Assembly: GCF_026240905.1 (NCBI RefSeq)
Contig: NZ_JAPEVI010000003.1
Coordinates: 806,001-870,000 of the forward strand
Length of the DNA: 64,000 nucleotides
Direction of reading: 5' to 3'
Source of the DNA: Roseibium salinum
GTDB lineage: Bacteria; Pseudomonadota; Alphaproteobacteria; Rhizobiales; Stappiaceae
Part shown: in pieces, positions 9,897-19,736 of the stretch
Numbering within the stretch: position 1 is the first letter of the stretch
How the letters are laid out: every line of letters starts with the position of its first letter
Notes under the pieces: generated by a model
Seen by the model: the letters and a program-made list of their open reading frames with translations, nothing else
Databases searched by the model: none
Told to the model about the DNA's origin: nothing
Translations under genes and position numbers: made by a program

Positions 9897-11348
9897 ATGC
9901 GCCTGGCAAAAACTGGCACTACAGGATTCCTGGTCCGAGCAGCACTTGCGGGGCTGATCGTCCTCTGGTCCGCAGCGGGATTTGCGCAGACGTCGTCGAG
10001 CGACTTGCGCCTCGTTCCGCAGAGCGAAGCACAGATCAAGCTGTCCTTCGCCCCGATCGTCAAGAAGGTCGCCCCGGCGGTCGTCAACGTCTATGCCAGC
10101 CGGAAGGTCGTGCAGCGCCAGCAGATTTCGCCCTTTTTCGACGATCCCTTCTTCCGCCGGTTCTTCGGGCAACCGGGCGGCGGGTTTGGCCGTCCGCGGG
10201 AACGGGTGGAATCCTCGCTCGGCTCCGGCGTGATCATCTCCCAAGACGGAACGGTGATCACCAACCACCACGTCATCAAGGACGCCGACAAGGTGCGCGT
10301 TGCCCTGAGCGACCGGCGCGAGTTCGACGCGGACATCGTCCTGATGGATGAGCGCACGGATCTTGCCGTGCTGAAGATCAAGGCAGACGGTCCGTTCGAG
10401 CACGTGGAATTTGCCGACTCCGACAATCTGGACGTCGGCGACATCGTGCTGGCGATCGGCAACCCGTTCGGCGTCGGGCAGACAGTCACCCAGGGGATCG
10501 TGTCGGCGACGGCGCGGACCCAGGTGGGCGTGACGGACTTCCAGTTCTTCATCCAGACAGATGCCGCGATCAATCCGGGCAATTCCGGCGGCGCGCTCGT
10601 GGACATGGCCGGCAAGCTGGTCGGCATCAATACGGCGATCTTTTCCCGCTCAGGCGGCTCCAACGGCATCGGCTTTGCCATTCCCGCTCATATGGCCCGG
10701 TTCGTCGCCGATGCCGCCGATCATGGCGGCAAGGTGCAGCGGCCCTGGCTCGGGGCGACGGTGCAGATGGTCAATTCCGAGATTGCCGAGGCTCTTTCCC
10801 TGGACAGGCCGCGCGGCGTTCTTGTGACGGCGGTTTTCGAAGGCTCCCCGGCCGAACGATCCGGTCTCAAGGTCAGTGACCTCGTGATTGCGGTTGACGG
10901 CAAGGAAGTGACCGATCCGAATTCCTTCGGCTACCGGTTCGCCACGAAAATGATCGGTGAGAGCGTGGAATTCGTGGTGCTGCGCGGCGGCAAGGAGGTT
11001 ACCTTGTCCGTGCCTCTCAAGCCGGCACCGGAATCGGTGCCGCGGGACACGAGGGAACTGCGGAGCTATTCGCCGTTCGAAGGAACGACGGTTATGAACC
11101 TGTCGCCCGCTGTTGCGGAAGAACTCGGCATTGAAGGGCTGTTCGAAGGCGTCGTCATCGCCGAGGTCGAGCGCGGCAGCACGGCGGACCGGGTGGGCCT
11201 GCGGCCGGGTGACATCATCCGCGGCGTCAACGAGCAGCCGATCGAGTCAACGCGCATGCTGGAGGCGATCACCAAAGCGCCACCGCGCGTCTGGCAGCTC
11301 GAAATCGAGCGGGACGGCAAGGTGTCCCAGATCATTTTGCGAGGGTAA
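9897..11348 (+). CDS. Deg/HtrA-family periplasmic serine protease
   Basis: Envelope quality-control protease of the DegP/DegQ type. Residues 1-30 are a signal peptide (FLVRAALAGLIVLWSAAGFA, cleavage near AQT). The trypsin-like domain has a complete triad: His125 (TNHHVIKD), Asp155 (ERTDLAVLKI) and Ser230 (NPGNSGGALVD). Two PDZ domains follow at about 280-370 and 390-475. 483 aa is normal. rarA begins 8 bases after its stop, indicating an operon, the usual pairing downstream of rplQ in Hyphomicrobiales. The exact Deg subtype is not resolved. Confidence 0.94.
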   Translation: MRLAKTGTTGFLVRAALAGLIVLWSAAGFAQTSSSDLRLVPQSEAQIKLSFAPIVKKVAPAVVNVYASRKVVQRQQISPFFDDPFFRRFFGQPGGGFGRPRERVESSLGSGVIISQDGTVITNHHVIKDADKVRVALSDRREFDADIVLMDERTDLAVLKIKADGPFEHVEFADSDNLDVGDIVLAIGNPFGVGQTVTQGIVSATARTQVGVTDFQFFIQTDAAINPGNSGGALVDMAGKLVGINTAIFSRSGGSNGIGFAIPAHMARFVADAADHGGKVQRPWLGATVQMVNSEIAEALSLDRPRGVLVTAVFEGSPAERSGLKVSDLVIAVDGKEVTDPNSFGYRFATKMIGESVEFVVLRGGKEVTLSVPLKPAPESVPRDTRELRSYSPFEGTTVMNLSPAVAEELGIEGLFEGVVIAEVERGSTADRVGLRPGDIIRGVNEQPIESTRMLEAITKAPPRVWQLEIERDGKVSQIILRG

Positions 11349-11356
11349 AGGCCGGC

Positions 11357-12660
11357 GTGAGCGATCTTTTTGAAGCCTCGGGTTTGTCCAAAGCCGGTCC
11401 AAGGCCGCTGGCCGATCGGATGCGGCCGACCAGGCTTTCGGACGTGGTGGGGCAGGACCATCTTCTCGGGCCGGAGGGAACGCTTTCGCGCATGCTGAAG
11501 ACCCGCACGCTCGGATCGCTCATCTTCTGGGGCCCGCCGGGTACGGGCAAAACCACCATCGCGCGGCTGCTTGCCAACGAGACCGATCTGGCGTTCGAGC
11601 AGACCTCGGCGATCTTCTCCGGCGTTGCCGACCTGAAAAAGGTTTTCGAGGCCGCGCGTGCGCGCCGCATGGGCGGGCGGGCGACACTGCTTTTCGTGGA
11701 CGAGATCCATCGCTTCAACCGCGCCCAGCAGGACAGCTTCCTGCCCGTGATGGAAGACGGCACCATCACGCTTGTCGGCGCGACGACGGAAAATCCGTCC
11801 TTTGAGCTGAATGCGGCGCTTCTGTCGCGCTCGCATGTGATGACGTTCCATTCGCTTTCCATGGAGGCGATCGACAGGCTTCTGACCCGGGCGGAGGAAG
11901 CGGAAGGCAAGAAACTGCCGCTGGATGCGGATGCCCGAATGGTCCTGATCCGCATGGCGGACGGAGACGGCCGTTCGGCCCTGACACTGGCCGAGGACGT
12001 CTGGCGCGCTGCGGCGGATGACGAGGTGTTCGATGTGGATCGCCTGCAGGAGATCGTTCAGCGGCGCGCGCCAATCTACGACAAGAGCGCCGACGGGCAC
12101 TACAATCTGATCTCCGCGCTGCACAAATCCGTGCGCGGCTCCGATCCGGACGCGGCGCTTTACTGGTTCTGCCGCATGCTGGACGGGGTGAAGATCCGAT
12201 GTATCTCGCCCGCCGGCTGATCCGCATGGCGGTCGAGGATATCGGCCTTGCCGACCCCAACGCCCTCGTGCAGGCCAACGCCGCCCGCGACGCCTACCAG
12301 ATGCTCGGCTCACCGGAAGGCGAACTGGCCCTGGCGCAATCGGTCATCTACCTGGCGACGGCACCGAAATCAAACGGCGCCTATGTGGCCTACAAGGCGG
12401 CCATGCGCGATGCCAAAACCAGCGGATCCCTGCTGCCGCCCAAGCATATCCTGAATGCCCCGACCAAGCTGATGAAGCAGGAGGGCTACGGCGAGGGCTA
12501 TCAATACGACCATGACGCGCCGGACGGCTTTTCCGGACAGGACTATTTTCCCGAACAGCTCGGCCGGCAGAGCTATTACGATCCCCCGCAACGCGGCTTC
12601 GAACGGGAATTGCGCAAGCGGCTGGAGTATTGGGACAAGCTGCGCAAGGAGCGCGGCTGA
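11357..12660 (+). pseudogene. rarA: Replication-associated recombination protein A (AAA+ ATPase), frameshifted
   Basis: RarA/MgsA acts at stalled replication forks and resembles clamp-loader ATPases. The first frame (GTG 11357 to 12220) has Walker A GPPGTGKT at residues 59-66, Walker B LLFVDEIHRF, and sensor-1 VGATTENPSF. It reads off after CRMLDG into an unrelated end. The conserved continuation (EDPMYLARRLIRMAVEDIGL onward) is in the next frame and runs to 12660. Restoring one G to the GGGG run at 12185-12188 gives the expected DGGEDPMYLARR and a roughly 434-aa protein, normal for RarA. This may be a sequencing deletion in a homopolymer or a real mutation. As read, the oligomerisation domain is lost. 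Confidence 0.85.
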
Positions 12661-12871
12661 CAGGCGGCGTGAGCCGCTTGGTGCCGGGGTATGTTCCGCC
12701 TTTGACTGTTTTCCGTTGTCCGGGAGCAAAGTCTCAGCCGGGCATAACGTGTGGCCACCGCCATGGTCATAGTGTCGCGCGAGGTGCCCTCGCAGTTCCG
12801 ATTTCGCCGCCCGATAAAGAATTCGACCATTCTTTTGTGCTACAAAGAATGGAAACCGGTGCAGTGACCTC

Positions 12872-15265
12872 ATGAAGGAAATCGAGCTCAGACTTGCTCT
12901 CGTATTTTATGGCGGCGTTTCGCTCGCCATTTATATGCATGGGGTCAGCCGGGAGGTTCTGAACCTGGTTCGCGCATCGAGCTACCGTCTCGACCGGCGA
13001 ACCAACGGAACGGGCCAGGAAACGGCCGGGCCGGACCTGTCTCCGGTCCAGAGCGCATTCACCGAACTCCTTGATCTCGTCTCCGGCGCCGCCGATGTCC
13101 GGGTCGTCGTCGACGCGATTGCCGGCGCATCCGCCGGCGGGGTCAACGGCATCATGCTGGCAAGAGCCATCGCCCATGACCTGCCGCTCGACAGCCACAG
13201 CCGGATGTGGCTCGAGAAGGCCGACGTCACGCGTCTCGCGCGCCCGCAATCCGGCCTGTCGCGCTATCTCAAGATCTCGATTTCGCCGGTCCTGGATCAG
13301 CTGATTTCCACGCGTCTGGACAAGCAGATCGAAAGCGCCGAAACGCGCGAGAAGCTGCGTCACTTCATGCAGGCAAGATGGTTCACGCCGCCGTTCTCGG
13401 GCAAGAGGTTCATCGGCTGGATGCTGGATGCGTGCCAGAAAATGGAACGGGACGGAGAGGAGCAGCGCACGCTGATACCGCGCGGGCAGACGCTGGATCT
13501 GTTCGTCACCCTTACCGATTACAACGGGATCAAGCGGCGGATTCATCTGGATGACCCCGATTTCGTCGAGGAATGGGATCACCGGCGGATCCTGAATTTC
13601 CACGCCGTCCACCGTTCTCCCGGGCTCGTCGAAAGCCAGTTCGCGACCGAAAACATTCCCGAGCTGGTGTTTGCCGCGCGGGCGACATCCTCGTTCCCCG
13701 GGGCCTTTCCGCCGTCCACAGTCGCGGAAATGGAGCGCGTCCTGGAGCGGTATGACCTGCCCTGGAAGCACCGGGATGCGTTTCTGCAACGTGGACTGGG
13801 CCTGGCTCCGGAAGTGGTTTCGCAGCATTGTTTCGTGGACGGCAGCGTTGTCATGAACAAGCCTTTCGCGCCGGTGATCCAGGTGATCCAGGACCGGCCG
13901 GCGGCCCGCGAGGTGGCGCGGCGGTTGATTTACGTCGATCCGGCGCCGGTCGAGCCCGCCGAAACCAATGGTCTTGCGCGCGAGGTGCCTGGCTTTTTCA
14001 GGGTGATCCTCGCCTCACTGGCCCATATCCCGCGCAACGAACCGATCGGCGACGATCTGAAGGAACTGGAACAGAGCAACCGGCGCAGCCGCTGGTTGGC
14101 ACAGCTGATCGATTCCGCCGGACCGATGGTGGAAGAGGCGGTGAAGGGGCTGTTGCCAAAGCGGCGAACGGTAACCCCGGAAATGCTTTCCAAATGCCGC
14201 AAGGATGCAACGGGGGCCGCCTTCGAGCAGGCCGGCTTCGCCTTTTTGAACTACCAGTCGCTGAAGCTGCATGCCCTTGCCGAACGGCTTGCCGGGCTGA
14301 CGGTCGAGCTCAGCGGAATAATCGGCGCCCAGAAACATGAGGAAGCCGTGCTTGCACGGTTTTCCCAGCACTTTTCCCGGCTGACCGTGGAAAGCACGGA
14401 CCTTCTGGGCCGCACGGATCCCTACATCCTGGCACTGTTGCGCGGATTGGATGTCGACTACCGCATCCGCCGTCTGCGGTTCGTGGTCCGCAAGTTGAAC
14501 GGATTCTACCACTTCGAACCGGAATCAGGACTTCCGCCTCCCGATACGGAAGCGCTCGACCACATGAAGGGCCTCTTCTACGATCAGATCGACCACTTGG
14601 GCTGGCGCTGGAAGGAGCTGTTTTTCGGCAGCAGTTGCCGGGGCATGGCCGCGCAGCTTGTGAGCGATCTCGCGGCCGGCCGGCCCACCAGCCGCGACCA
14701 GGTCGTTCAACTGGTCGCCAGCCTGACCCAGATGATGGGACTGGCGGATCTTGACCGGCTGCATGACGAGCTTTTTGCGGAGACGGCGCGGGAATTGCTG
14801 GACAAGGAACGTCACGCTTCTCTGCTGCGCGCATATATCGGCTTCGGGTTTTACGACCTGATTACATTCCCGGTGCTGCAGCGGAACGACTTTTCGGAAG
14901 TCACCGAAATCCTTGTCGACCGGATCAGCCCGCGGGATGCCGACAGCCTCTATACCGAAGGATTCGACCTGAAGGGCAAATCGCTGAATGCCTTCGGGGC
15001 TTTCTTCAACCGTGGCTGGCGCGAGCATGACTATCTGTGGGGGCGGCTGAATGCGGCCGACCGGCTTGTCAGCGTCGTCCTGTCTGCCGCGGGCGGCGGC
15101 GCCTTGCCACAGATGCAGATCAACCAGGCCCGCGCCAGGATCTTTCTGGCGATCCTGGAGGAAGAGCGCGGCAAGCTGACTGAAATCTCGGAGGAACTCG
15201 AAAGGGTCGATGTTCTGATCCGGACAATCTATCCCGACTTCGCCCATGTGGCGGAGGAGGCTTGA
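12872..15265 (+). CDS. Large patatin-like lipid hydrolase
   Basis: 797-aa protein with an N-terminal patatin domain: oxyanion-type glycine segment (YGGVSLAIYMHG), nucleophile motif GASAGG with Ser87, and catalytic Asp323 in FVDGSVV, making an intact Ser-Asp dyad. The remaining about 450 residues are helical, resembling the DUF3376-type long bacterial patatin family. There is no signal peptide, so the protein is cytosolic or peripherally membrane-bound. It probably hydrolyses acyl lipids; the substrate is unknown. The ATG at 12872 has no strong Shine-Dalgarno sequence. It is separated by 211 bases from rarA. Confidence 0.85.
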   Translation: MKEIELRLALVFYGGVSLAIYMHGVSREVLNLVRASSYRLDRRTNGTGQETAGPDLSPVQSAFTELLDLVSGAADVRVVVDAIAGASAGGVNGIMLARAIAHDLPLDSHSRMWLEKADVTRLARPQSGLSRYLKISISPVLDQLISTRLDKQIESAETREKLRHFMQARWFTPPFSGKRFIGWMLDACQKMERDGEEQRTLIPRGQTLDLFVTLTDYNGIKRRIHLDDPDFVEEWDHRRILNFHAVHRSPGLVESQFATENIPELVFAARATSSFPGAFPPSTVAEMERVLERYDLPWKHRDAFLQRGLGLAPEVVSQHCFVDGSVVMNKPFAPVIQVIQDRPAAREVARRLIYVDPAPVEPAETNGLAREVPGFFRVILASLAHIPRNEPIGDDLKELEQSNRRSRWLAQLIDSAGPMVEEAVKGLLPKRRTVTPEMLSKCRKDATGAAFEQAGFAFLNYQSLKLHALAERLAGLTVELSGIIGAQKHEEAVLARFSQHFSRLTVESTDLLGRTDPYILALLRGLDVDYRIRRLRFVVRKLNGFYHFEPESGLPPPDTEALDHMKGLFYDQIDHLGWRWKELFFGSSCRGMAAQLVSDLAAGRPTSRDQVVQLVASLTQMMGLADLDRLHDELFAETARELLDKERHASLLRAYIGFGFYDLITFPVLQRNDFSEVTEILVDRISPRDADSLYTEGFDLKGKSLNAFGAFFNRGWREHDYLWGRLNAADRLVSVVLSAAGGGALPQMQINQARARIFLAILEEERGKLTEISEELERVDVLIRTIYPDFAHVAEEA

Positions 15266-15530
15266 CCGCACGGCAGGGGAGGAACGTGATTTCCTGTCCG
15301 ATCGCAGCCTGCGGCACGTTTGGCCGCAGTGATGAAGTCCGCAGCCCGATAGCGGACCGCGGGATCTCGCTAAAACCCGTCAAATGCACCATTGACTTGT
15401 CATCCTAGCGGGGGCAGGGATCTGTCTACGCGAGATGGTGGTGCCCGCAGGAACGGCCGGGTACCCGAGCCCGGCTATGCGCGTCGCTCCGGCCGGGACG
15501 ACAAACGGCAATCAACGTCGGGGCAGTAAT

Positions 15531-15914
15531 TTGAAGCATCTTCTTCTGGTCATGCTGGGTGGCGGAATAGGCGCCGGAGGGCGGCATCTGGTGTCGCTCG
15601 CAACACTGCGCCTGTTCGGCCCGGGATTTCCGGTCGGCACGCTGACCGTGAACGTCGCCGGCTCGCTGGTAATGGGACTTTTTATCGGCTGGCTGGTGAA
15701 GCAGGAGGGCGGCAATCTGCAGTCCCTGCGCTATTTCGTTGCCACCGGCATTCTCGGCGGCTTTACCACCTTCTCCGCCTTTTCCCTCGACGCCTCCGTT
15801 CTCTGGGAGCGTGGAGATACCCACCTGGCGCTGATCTATGTGCTGGCATCCGTCGTCCTGTCGATCTTAGCCGTTTTCGCCGGCCTGATGATCATGCGCG
15901 TGGCGGGAAGCTAA
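15531..15914 (+). CDS. crcB: Fluoride channel Fluc/CrcB
   Basis: Small dual-topology fluoride exporter. The 127-aa form starting at TTG 15531 (LKHLLLVMLGGGIGAGGRH) matches the family N-terminus; upstream in-frame starts add non-conserved residues. Diagnostic motifs are GGGIGAGGRH, GTLTVNVAGSLVMG and GILGGFTTFSAFSLD, within four hydrophobic helices. Such channels act as homodimers in the inner membrane. No fluoride riboswitch consensus was found in the leader. Confidence 0.9.
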   Translation: MKHLLLVMLGGGIGAGGRHLVSLATLRLFGPGFPVGTLTVNVAGSLVMGLFIGWLVKQEGGNLQSLRYFVATGILGGFTTFSAFSLDASVLWERGDTHLALIYVLASVVLSILAVFAGLMIMRVAGS

Positions 15915-16039
15915 GTTTTCCTTTCATTTGAAGGCAAATACGCCTATACGCTCCGGAACGAATTTCGCCCGGTGCGGTATCAGCCGGGCCGGGGATTGCG
16001 CGGGACCGGATGCGTCCTGCCGGCGAATTTGAGAACAAC

Positions 16040-17059
16040 ATGTCCGCGATTGAACAGAAACAAGTGGCCGCCGACGAGGCGGGCATGCGCCTCGACCGTT
16101 GGTTCAAGGCCCACTATCCGGGTCTCGGTTTCGGCCGCCTGCAGAAACTGCTGCGCACCGGACAAGTGCGTGTGGACGGCAAACGGGTGGAAGCCAGCAC
16201 GCGGATTGCAAAGGGCCAGATGGTCCGCATTCCGCCGCTCGGCGTCGAACTGCCGGCGGACGACAAGAAGAACGCAAGACCGAAATCGACCAAGCTGATT
16301 GCCGATGACCGCAGGGCCGTGGAGGACATGCTGCTCTACGAAGACAATCAGGTGATGGTGCTGAACAAGCCGGCCGGCCTTGCCGTTCAGGGCGGGTCGG
16401 GACTGAGCCGCCATCTAGACGGCATGCTGGATGCCTTCAAGGATGCCAAGGGCAACAAGCCGCGCCTCGTGCACCGCCTCGACCGTGAGACCTCCGGCAT
16501 CATCCTCGTCGCGCGCACCCGTCAGGCGGCCCAGGAACTCACCAAGTCCTTCCGTCACCGCAATACCCGCAAGATCTACTGGGCGATGCTGGCGGGTGTG
16601 CCGAAGCCGCGCCAGGGCCGGATTTCGACCTTCATTGCCCGCAACGAAGGCGAGGAGCGCATGCAGATCGTGCGTCAGGGGGACGAAGATGCCCAGCACG
16701 CGGTCTCACTCTACTCGGTTTTCGAGCAGTCGGCCCAGAAGCTATCCTGGGTGACGATGAAACCGGTGACCGGCCGGACGCACCAGTTGCGCGCCCATGC
16801 CGCCCATATCGGTCATCCGATCATCGGCGACGACAAGTATTTCAATATCGAAAACTGGGAGCTGCCCGGCGGCATTCAGAACCGGCTGCATCTGCTGGCC
16901 CGGCGGATCGTCATCCCGCATCCCTCCGGCAGCGGCATGATCGACGTCTCCGCACCCCTGCCGCCGCATATGCAGCAGACCTGGAATCTACTCGGCTTCG
17001 ATGCCAGGGAATACGATCCGGAGGCCGACGATCCGGACGAGAGCGTGATCAAACGCTGA
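16040..17059 (+). CDS. rluC: RluA/RluC-family 23S rRNA pseudouridine synthase
   Basis: Isomerises uridine to pseudouridine in rRNA. The ATG at 16040 (MSAIEQKQVAADEAGMRLD) gives 339 aa. An S4 RNA-binding domain (LDRWFKAHYPGLGFGRLQKL) occupies about residues 17-80. The catalytic motif LVHRLDRETSGIIL contains Asp148, and the RTHQLRAHAAHIGHPIIGD motif follows. The alphaproteobacterial gene here is normally annotated RluC, but RluA-type specificity (position in rRNA) cannot be told from sequence alone. It converges on a small minus-strand gene 13 bases downstream. Confidence 0.88.
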   Translation: MSAIEQKQVAADEAGMRLDRWFKAHYPGLGFGRLQKLLRTGQVRVDGKRVEASTRIAKGQMVRIPPLGVELPADDKKNARPKSTKLIADDRRAVEDMLLYEDNQVMVLNKPAGLAVQGGSGLSRHLDGMLDAFKDAKGNKPRLVHRLDRETSGIILVARTRQAAQELTKSFRHRNTRKIYWAMLAGVPKPRQGRISTFIARNEGEERMQIVRQGDEDAQHAVSLYSVFEQSAQKLSWVTMKPVTGRTHQLRAHAAHIGHPIIGDDKYFNIENWELPGGIQNRLHLLARRIVIPHPSGSGMIDVSAPLPPHMQQTWNLLGFDAREYDPEADDPDESVIKR

Positions 17060-17072
17060 CCGGGCCGTCTGC

Positions 17073-17243
17073 TCAAAACCCCTGAAACAATGCGGCCAGT
17101 ATCACCGATACGAAGGCGACGCCGACAACGCCCGCGACCAGTTTCCAGGCGTCTGCGCGCTTTTTGAGACCGGGCCAGCCGAGCGGCTTGATGACCTGGA
17201 TTGCGGCGGTCAGCAACAGAAGTACCAGGATGATCTTGGTCAC
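17073..17243 (-). CDS. Small membrane protein, 56 aa, unknown function
   Basis: Too short for common ORF cut-offs but well formed: GTG at 17243, stop at 17073-17075. The protein has two hydrophobic stretches (IILVLLLLTAAIQVI at the N-terminus and LVAGVVGVAFVSVILAALF at the C-terminus) joined by a basic linker (GWPGLKKRADAWK), predicting a two-helix inner membrane protein. It converges with the pseudouridine synthase gene, 13 bases apart. No function is recognised; the composition argues it is real. Confidence 0.6.
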   Translation of the reverse strand: MTKIILVLLLLTAAIQVIKPLGWPGLKKRADAWKLVAGVVGVAFVSVILAALFQGF

Positions 17244-17365
17244 AAAGCGCTCCGGCTAGATCAGCCTAGATCCGGGGTGGAAATGGCCATGCCTTGCGGC
17301 ATAACCAATCCGCCCGCGGGCCGCAAGCCTGTCATGCCAACTGTCATAGATTATGACGGTTGATA

Positions 17366-18700
17366 TTAGGCCTGATAGCCGCGCTCATGCATTGCCATGT
17401 ATCTCGGCAGGTCGTTCATTGACGGCACCACGATCAGGGTCTTGACCTTGCCCTGTTTGAAGGCCGTGAGGAACTTGTTGTAGTCCTTGAAGGCCACGCA
17501 GCCGTGGGAACCGATGGACCGGCGCAGCAGGCGCGTGTGCGTGAGCATGCCGTCACGGCCCTTCATGGCCGTCCGGTCATAGGGGAGCATCCGGATGGCC
17601 TCCACGCCGTGGAACAGCCGTTCGCGCATGCGCAACTTGTAGACATTCGGCGGGGTCGGTCCGTAGTTCTTCACGTAGGCGTGCTTGGGATCGTCCATCC
17701 TGTTTCCGATGCCGGAATGGGCTTCCAGTTTGCTGCCGTCGGGCATGTGCACGGTCGCGGCACTGATGTCGTAGACGGCAATTCCGCGCCCCGGCGCAGC
17801 CGTGCCGCCGCCGAACAGTTTTCCGATGCCGCTGAAAACGTCGTTTTCCTCATCTTCCGGATTGCCTGGCGTTGCATAGGCGAGGACAGCCGCTTCCGGC
17901 TTTTCGTCCGGCTTCTGGACGGCGGGTTCGGGAGTCGTGCGTTCTGCACGCTGGGGCGGTTCTGGCTTGACGGCGGGCACGCGCGGCACGATTGCTCCCG
18001 GCTTTTCCGGAGCGGCTCGTGCAAGCGAGCGCATCGCGGGCCGTTCGAGCGAGGCGAGGGCGACAGCAGGCATCGGCTGGGTATTCGGTGCGGCCTCGGC
18101 CTGTTTTTGCGCCGGTGCTGCAGGGACTTCCGGGATTGCGGCGACCGTAGTGGCCGCTTCCTCGGCATTTTCCAGAGCCTGCGTACGCGCCTCGGCAGCC
18201 CGGGCCAATTGCAGCGTGCGCGCCTGATTGACCCTGGTCAGTTTGGCCGCGAGCGTCTGTTTGGCAGACTGCTGAGCTTCGGCCGCCTTTGCCGCTTCAG
18301 TCTGCCGTTCGGTTTCTTCCGCTTTGGCTGCGGCCAGCTTGGTTTCGGTTTGCCGTTGTTCGGCCTCCGCCAAAGCCGCCAGTTCTGGTTCAGCCGGCGA
18401 AGGAGGGGACTGGACCGGCGTGTCGTTCCCGGCGCGCTGCGCCGTTTGCCGGCCCGCTTTCATTGCCGCTGAAACCGGCACGCCGGATGTCTGCGCGACA
18501 TGCGAGAGCGTCAGTGCTTCCGCCGCCGGGGTCACGTTGGAGAAATGGGAAGGCGCCAGCGCGGGACCCAGCAGGGTCGCCGCCACGGCCAGACCGGACA
18601 CCAGTAGACTGGCTGCTGCCAGAACCGCGTAGAAAGTCCGCTCTCTCCCCAGGGCGCTCTTGCCGCCCTTTCGATTCAATAGCTGTTTTCTTTGCTGCAT
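17366..18700 (-). CDS. Membrane-anchored protein with C-terminal tlde1/DUF2778 (L,D-transpeptidase-like) domain
   Basis: 444 aa. A basic start is followed by one membrane helix (about 22-45, FYAVLAAASLLVSGLAVAA), then an Ala/Glu/Gln-rich, probably coiled-coil stretch (about 100-185) and a Pro-rich linker. The last about 130 residues form a tlde1/DUF2778 domain with GPTPPNVYKL and the catalytic-type SHGCVAF (His399, Cys401). Such domains cleave or exchange murein cross-links; Tlde1 itself is a type VI effector, but no type VI genes are nearby, so a housekeeping cell-wall role is more likely. A GC hairpin at 18723-18742 lies in its leader. Confidence 0.78.
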   Translation of the reverse strand: MQQRKQLLNRKGGKSALGRERTFYAVLAAASLLVSGLAVAATLLGPALAPSHFSNVTPAAEALTLSHVAQTSGVPVSAAMKAGRQTAQRAGNDTPVQSPPSPAEPELAALAEAEQRQTETKLAAAKAEETERQTEAAKAAEAQQSAKQTLAAKLTRVNQARTLQLARAAEARTQALENAEEAATTVAAIPEVPAAPAQKQAEAAPNTQPMPAVALASLERPAMRSLARAAPEKPGAIVPRVPAVKPEPPQRAERTTPEPAVQKPDEKPEAAVLAYATPGNPEDEENDVFSGIGKLFGGGTAAPGRGIAVYDISAATVHMPDGSKLEAHSGIGNRMDDPKHAYVKNYGPTPPNVYKLRMRERLFHGVEAIRMLPYDRTAMKGRDGMLTHTRLLRRSIGSHGCVAFKDYNKFLTAFKQGKVKTLIVVPSMNDLPRYMAMHERGYQA

Positions 18701-19055
18701 TCAGGCAACACCATTCCGCTGCCCGCAGCCGATAAGGCTGCGGTCCAAGATCCGTATTGTTTGGCGACAAATTTGTCCCAAGCGATCATGCCCACCCGCG
18801 CACGAACTATCGCAAAACATGGTAACCAAGGGGTTTACGCACCGGTGCGCGGCAGATCATCCGATCTCCAAGCACTCTAAAGCGGCGAATTTCGGGCGTT
18901 CCCGCCAATTCGGAGATATCCAAAGATTGCAGGGTCTCATGCGCCGGCCTGTGGATCTTATGTGAAATCGGCCGGGCTGCCCGATTTGGCCGGGCCTCTT
19001 GACCCCCGGGTCAAAACCCGGCACATGCGTGGCGAACGCTTGCGGAAGGCCTTTC
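18701..19055. other. Intergenic region between divergent tlde1-domain and HAD genes
   Basis: 355 bases without a convincing gene. It holds an 8-bp hairpin (CCGCAGCC/GGCTGCGG, 18723-18742) in the leader of the minus-strand gene. It must contain promoters for both divergent genes, but no unambiguous -35/-10 pair could be assigned. Confidence 0.5.
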
Positions 19056-19736
19056 ATGTACCTGATCATCTTTGACGTCGACGGCACGCTGGTGGACAGC
19101 CAGAACACCATCCTGCACGGTCTGCAGGTGGGGTTTGAAGCCGTCGGCCTGCCGATGCCGGACCGGCGGACCGCCCTGTCGATCGTCGGCCGTTCGCTCA
19201 ACGAAGCGTTCGCGGATCTGGTCGGCCCGACCCGCATCGATCTGGTTCCGGCAATGGCGGAGGCCTACCGGCAGTCCAAGATCTCCCGGCGCGGACAGGG
19301 GCTCGACATCGACCCGCTCTATCCCGGCGCACGAGAGGCGATCGGGAGCCTCCGTGCCCGGGCGGATTTTCTGCTGGGCATTGCGACCGGCAAGGCGTTG
19401 CGCGGCGTCCGGCACATGCAGGACACCCATGACCTCCACGATTGGTTCGTCACCATCCAGACAGCCGACACGTCGCCCTCCAAACCGCATCCGGACATGA
19501 TCCTGCGGGCGATGGCGGAGACGGGCGCCGAGCCGCATCGCACGCTCATGATCGGCGATACCGCTTTCGACATGGAGATGGCCAGGGCGGCCGGGGCGCG
19601 TTCGATCGGGGTCACCTGGGGTTACCATGATCAGGCGATGCTGACCGCGAGCGGGGCGGACCGGATCATTCACAGCTTCCCCGAGCTGGAACGGGCTCTG
19701 GCCGAAGTGTTGGATTTTGACGAGGAACCAGTCTGA
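19056..19736 (+). CDS. HAD-superfamily phosphatase, phosphoglycolate phosphatase-like
   Basis: 226 aa from ATG 19056, chosen because it begins MYLIIFDVDGTLVDSQ with the nucleophile motif DVDGTLVDS at the right distance; the upstream TTG/ATG starts add unrelated residues. Motif II lies near IATGK, a lysine is in SKPHPDM, and motif IV is MIGDTAFDMEMA. The cap is small and helical (Gph/PpaX class). The substrate is unknown. Its stop shares one base with the ATP12 start, so the two are translationally coupled, a pairing common in Hyphomicrobiales. Confidence 0.85.
   Translation: MYLIIFDVDGTLVDSQNTILHGLQVGFEAVGLPMPDRRTALSIVGRSLNEAFADLVGPTRIDLVPAMAEAYRQSKISRRGQGLDIDPLYPGAREAIGSLRARADFLLGIATGKALRGVRHMQDTHDLHDWFVTIQTADTSPSKPHPDMILRAMAETGAEPHRTLMIGDTAFDMEMARAAGARSIGVTWGYHDQAMLTASGADRIIHSFPELERALAEVLDFDEEPV

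Noticed and set aside
12185..12188. Programmed ribosomal frameshift in rarA
   Set aside because: No slippery heptamer or downstream stimulatory structure was seen, and RarA is not known to be made by frameshifting.
15266..15530. Possible fluoride riboswitch upstream of crcB
   Set aside because: The conserved GGNGATGG/GCTGATG-type blocks of the fluoride motif are not present.
17366..18700. Type VI secretion effector (Tlde1)
   Set aside because: Only the catalytic domain matches; no type VI or immunity genes nearby, and the N-terminal membrane anchor argues against export.
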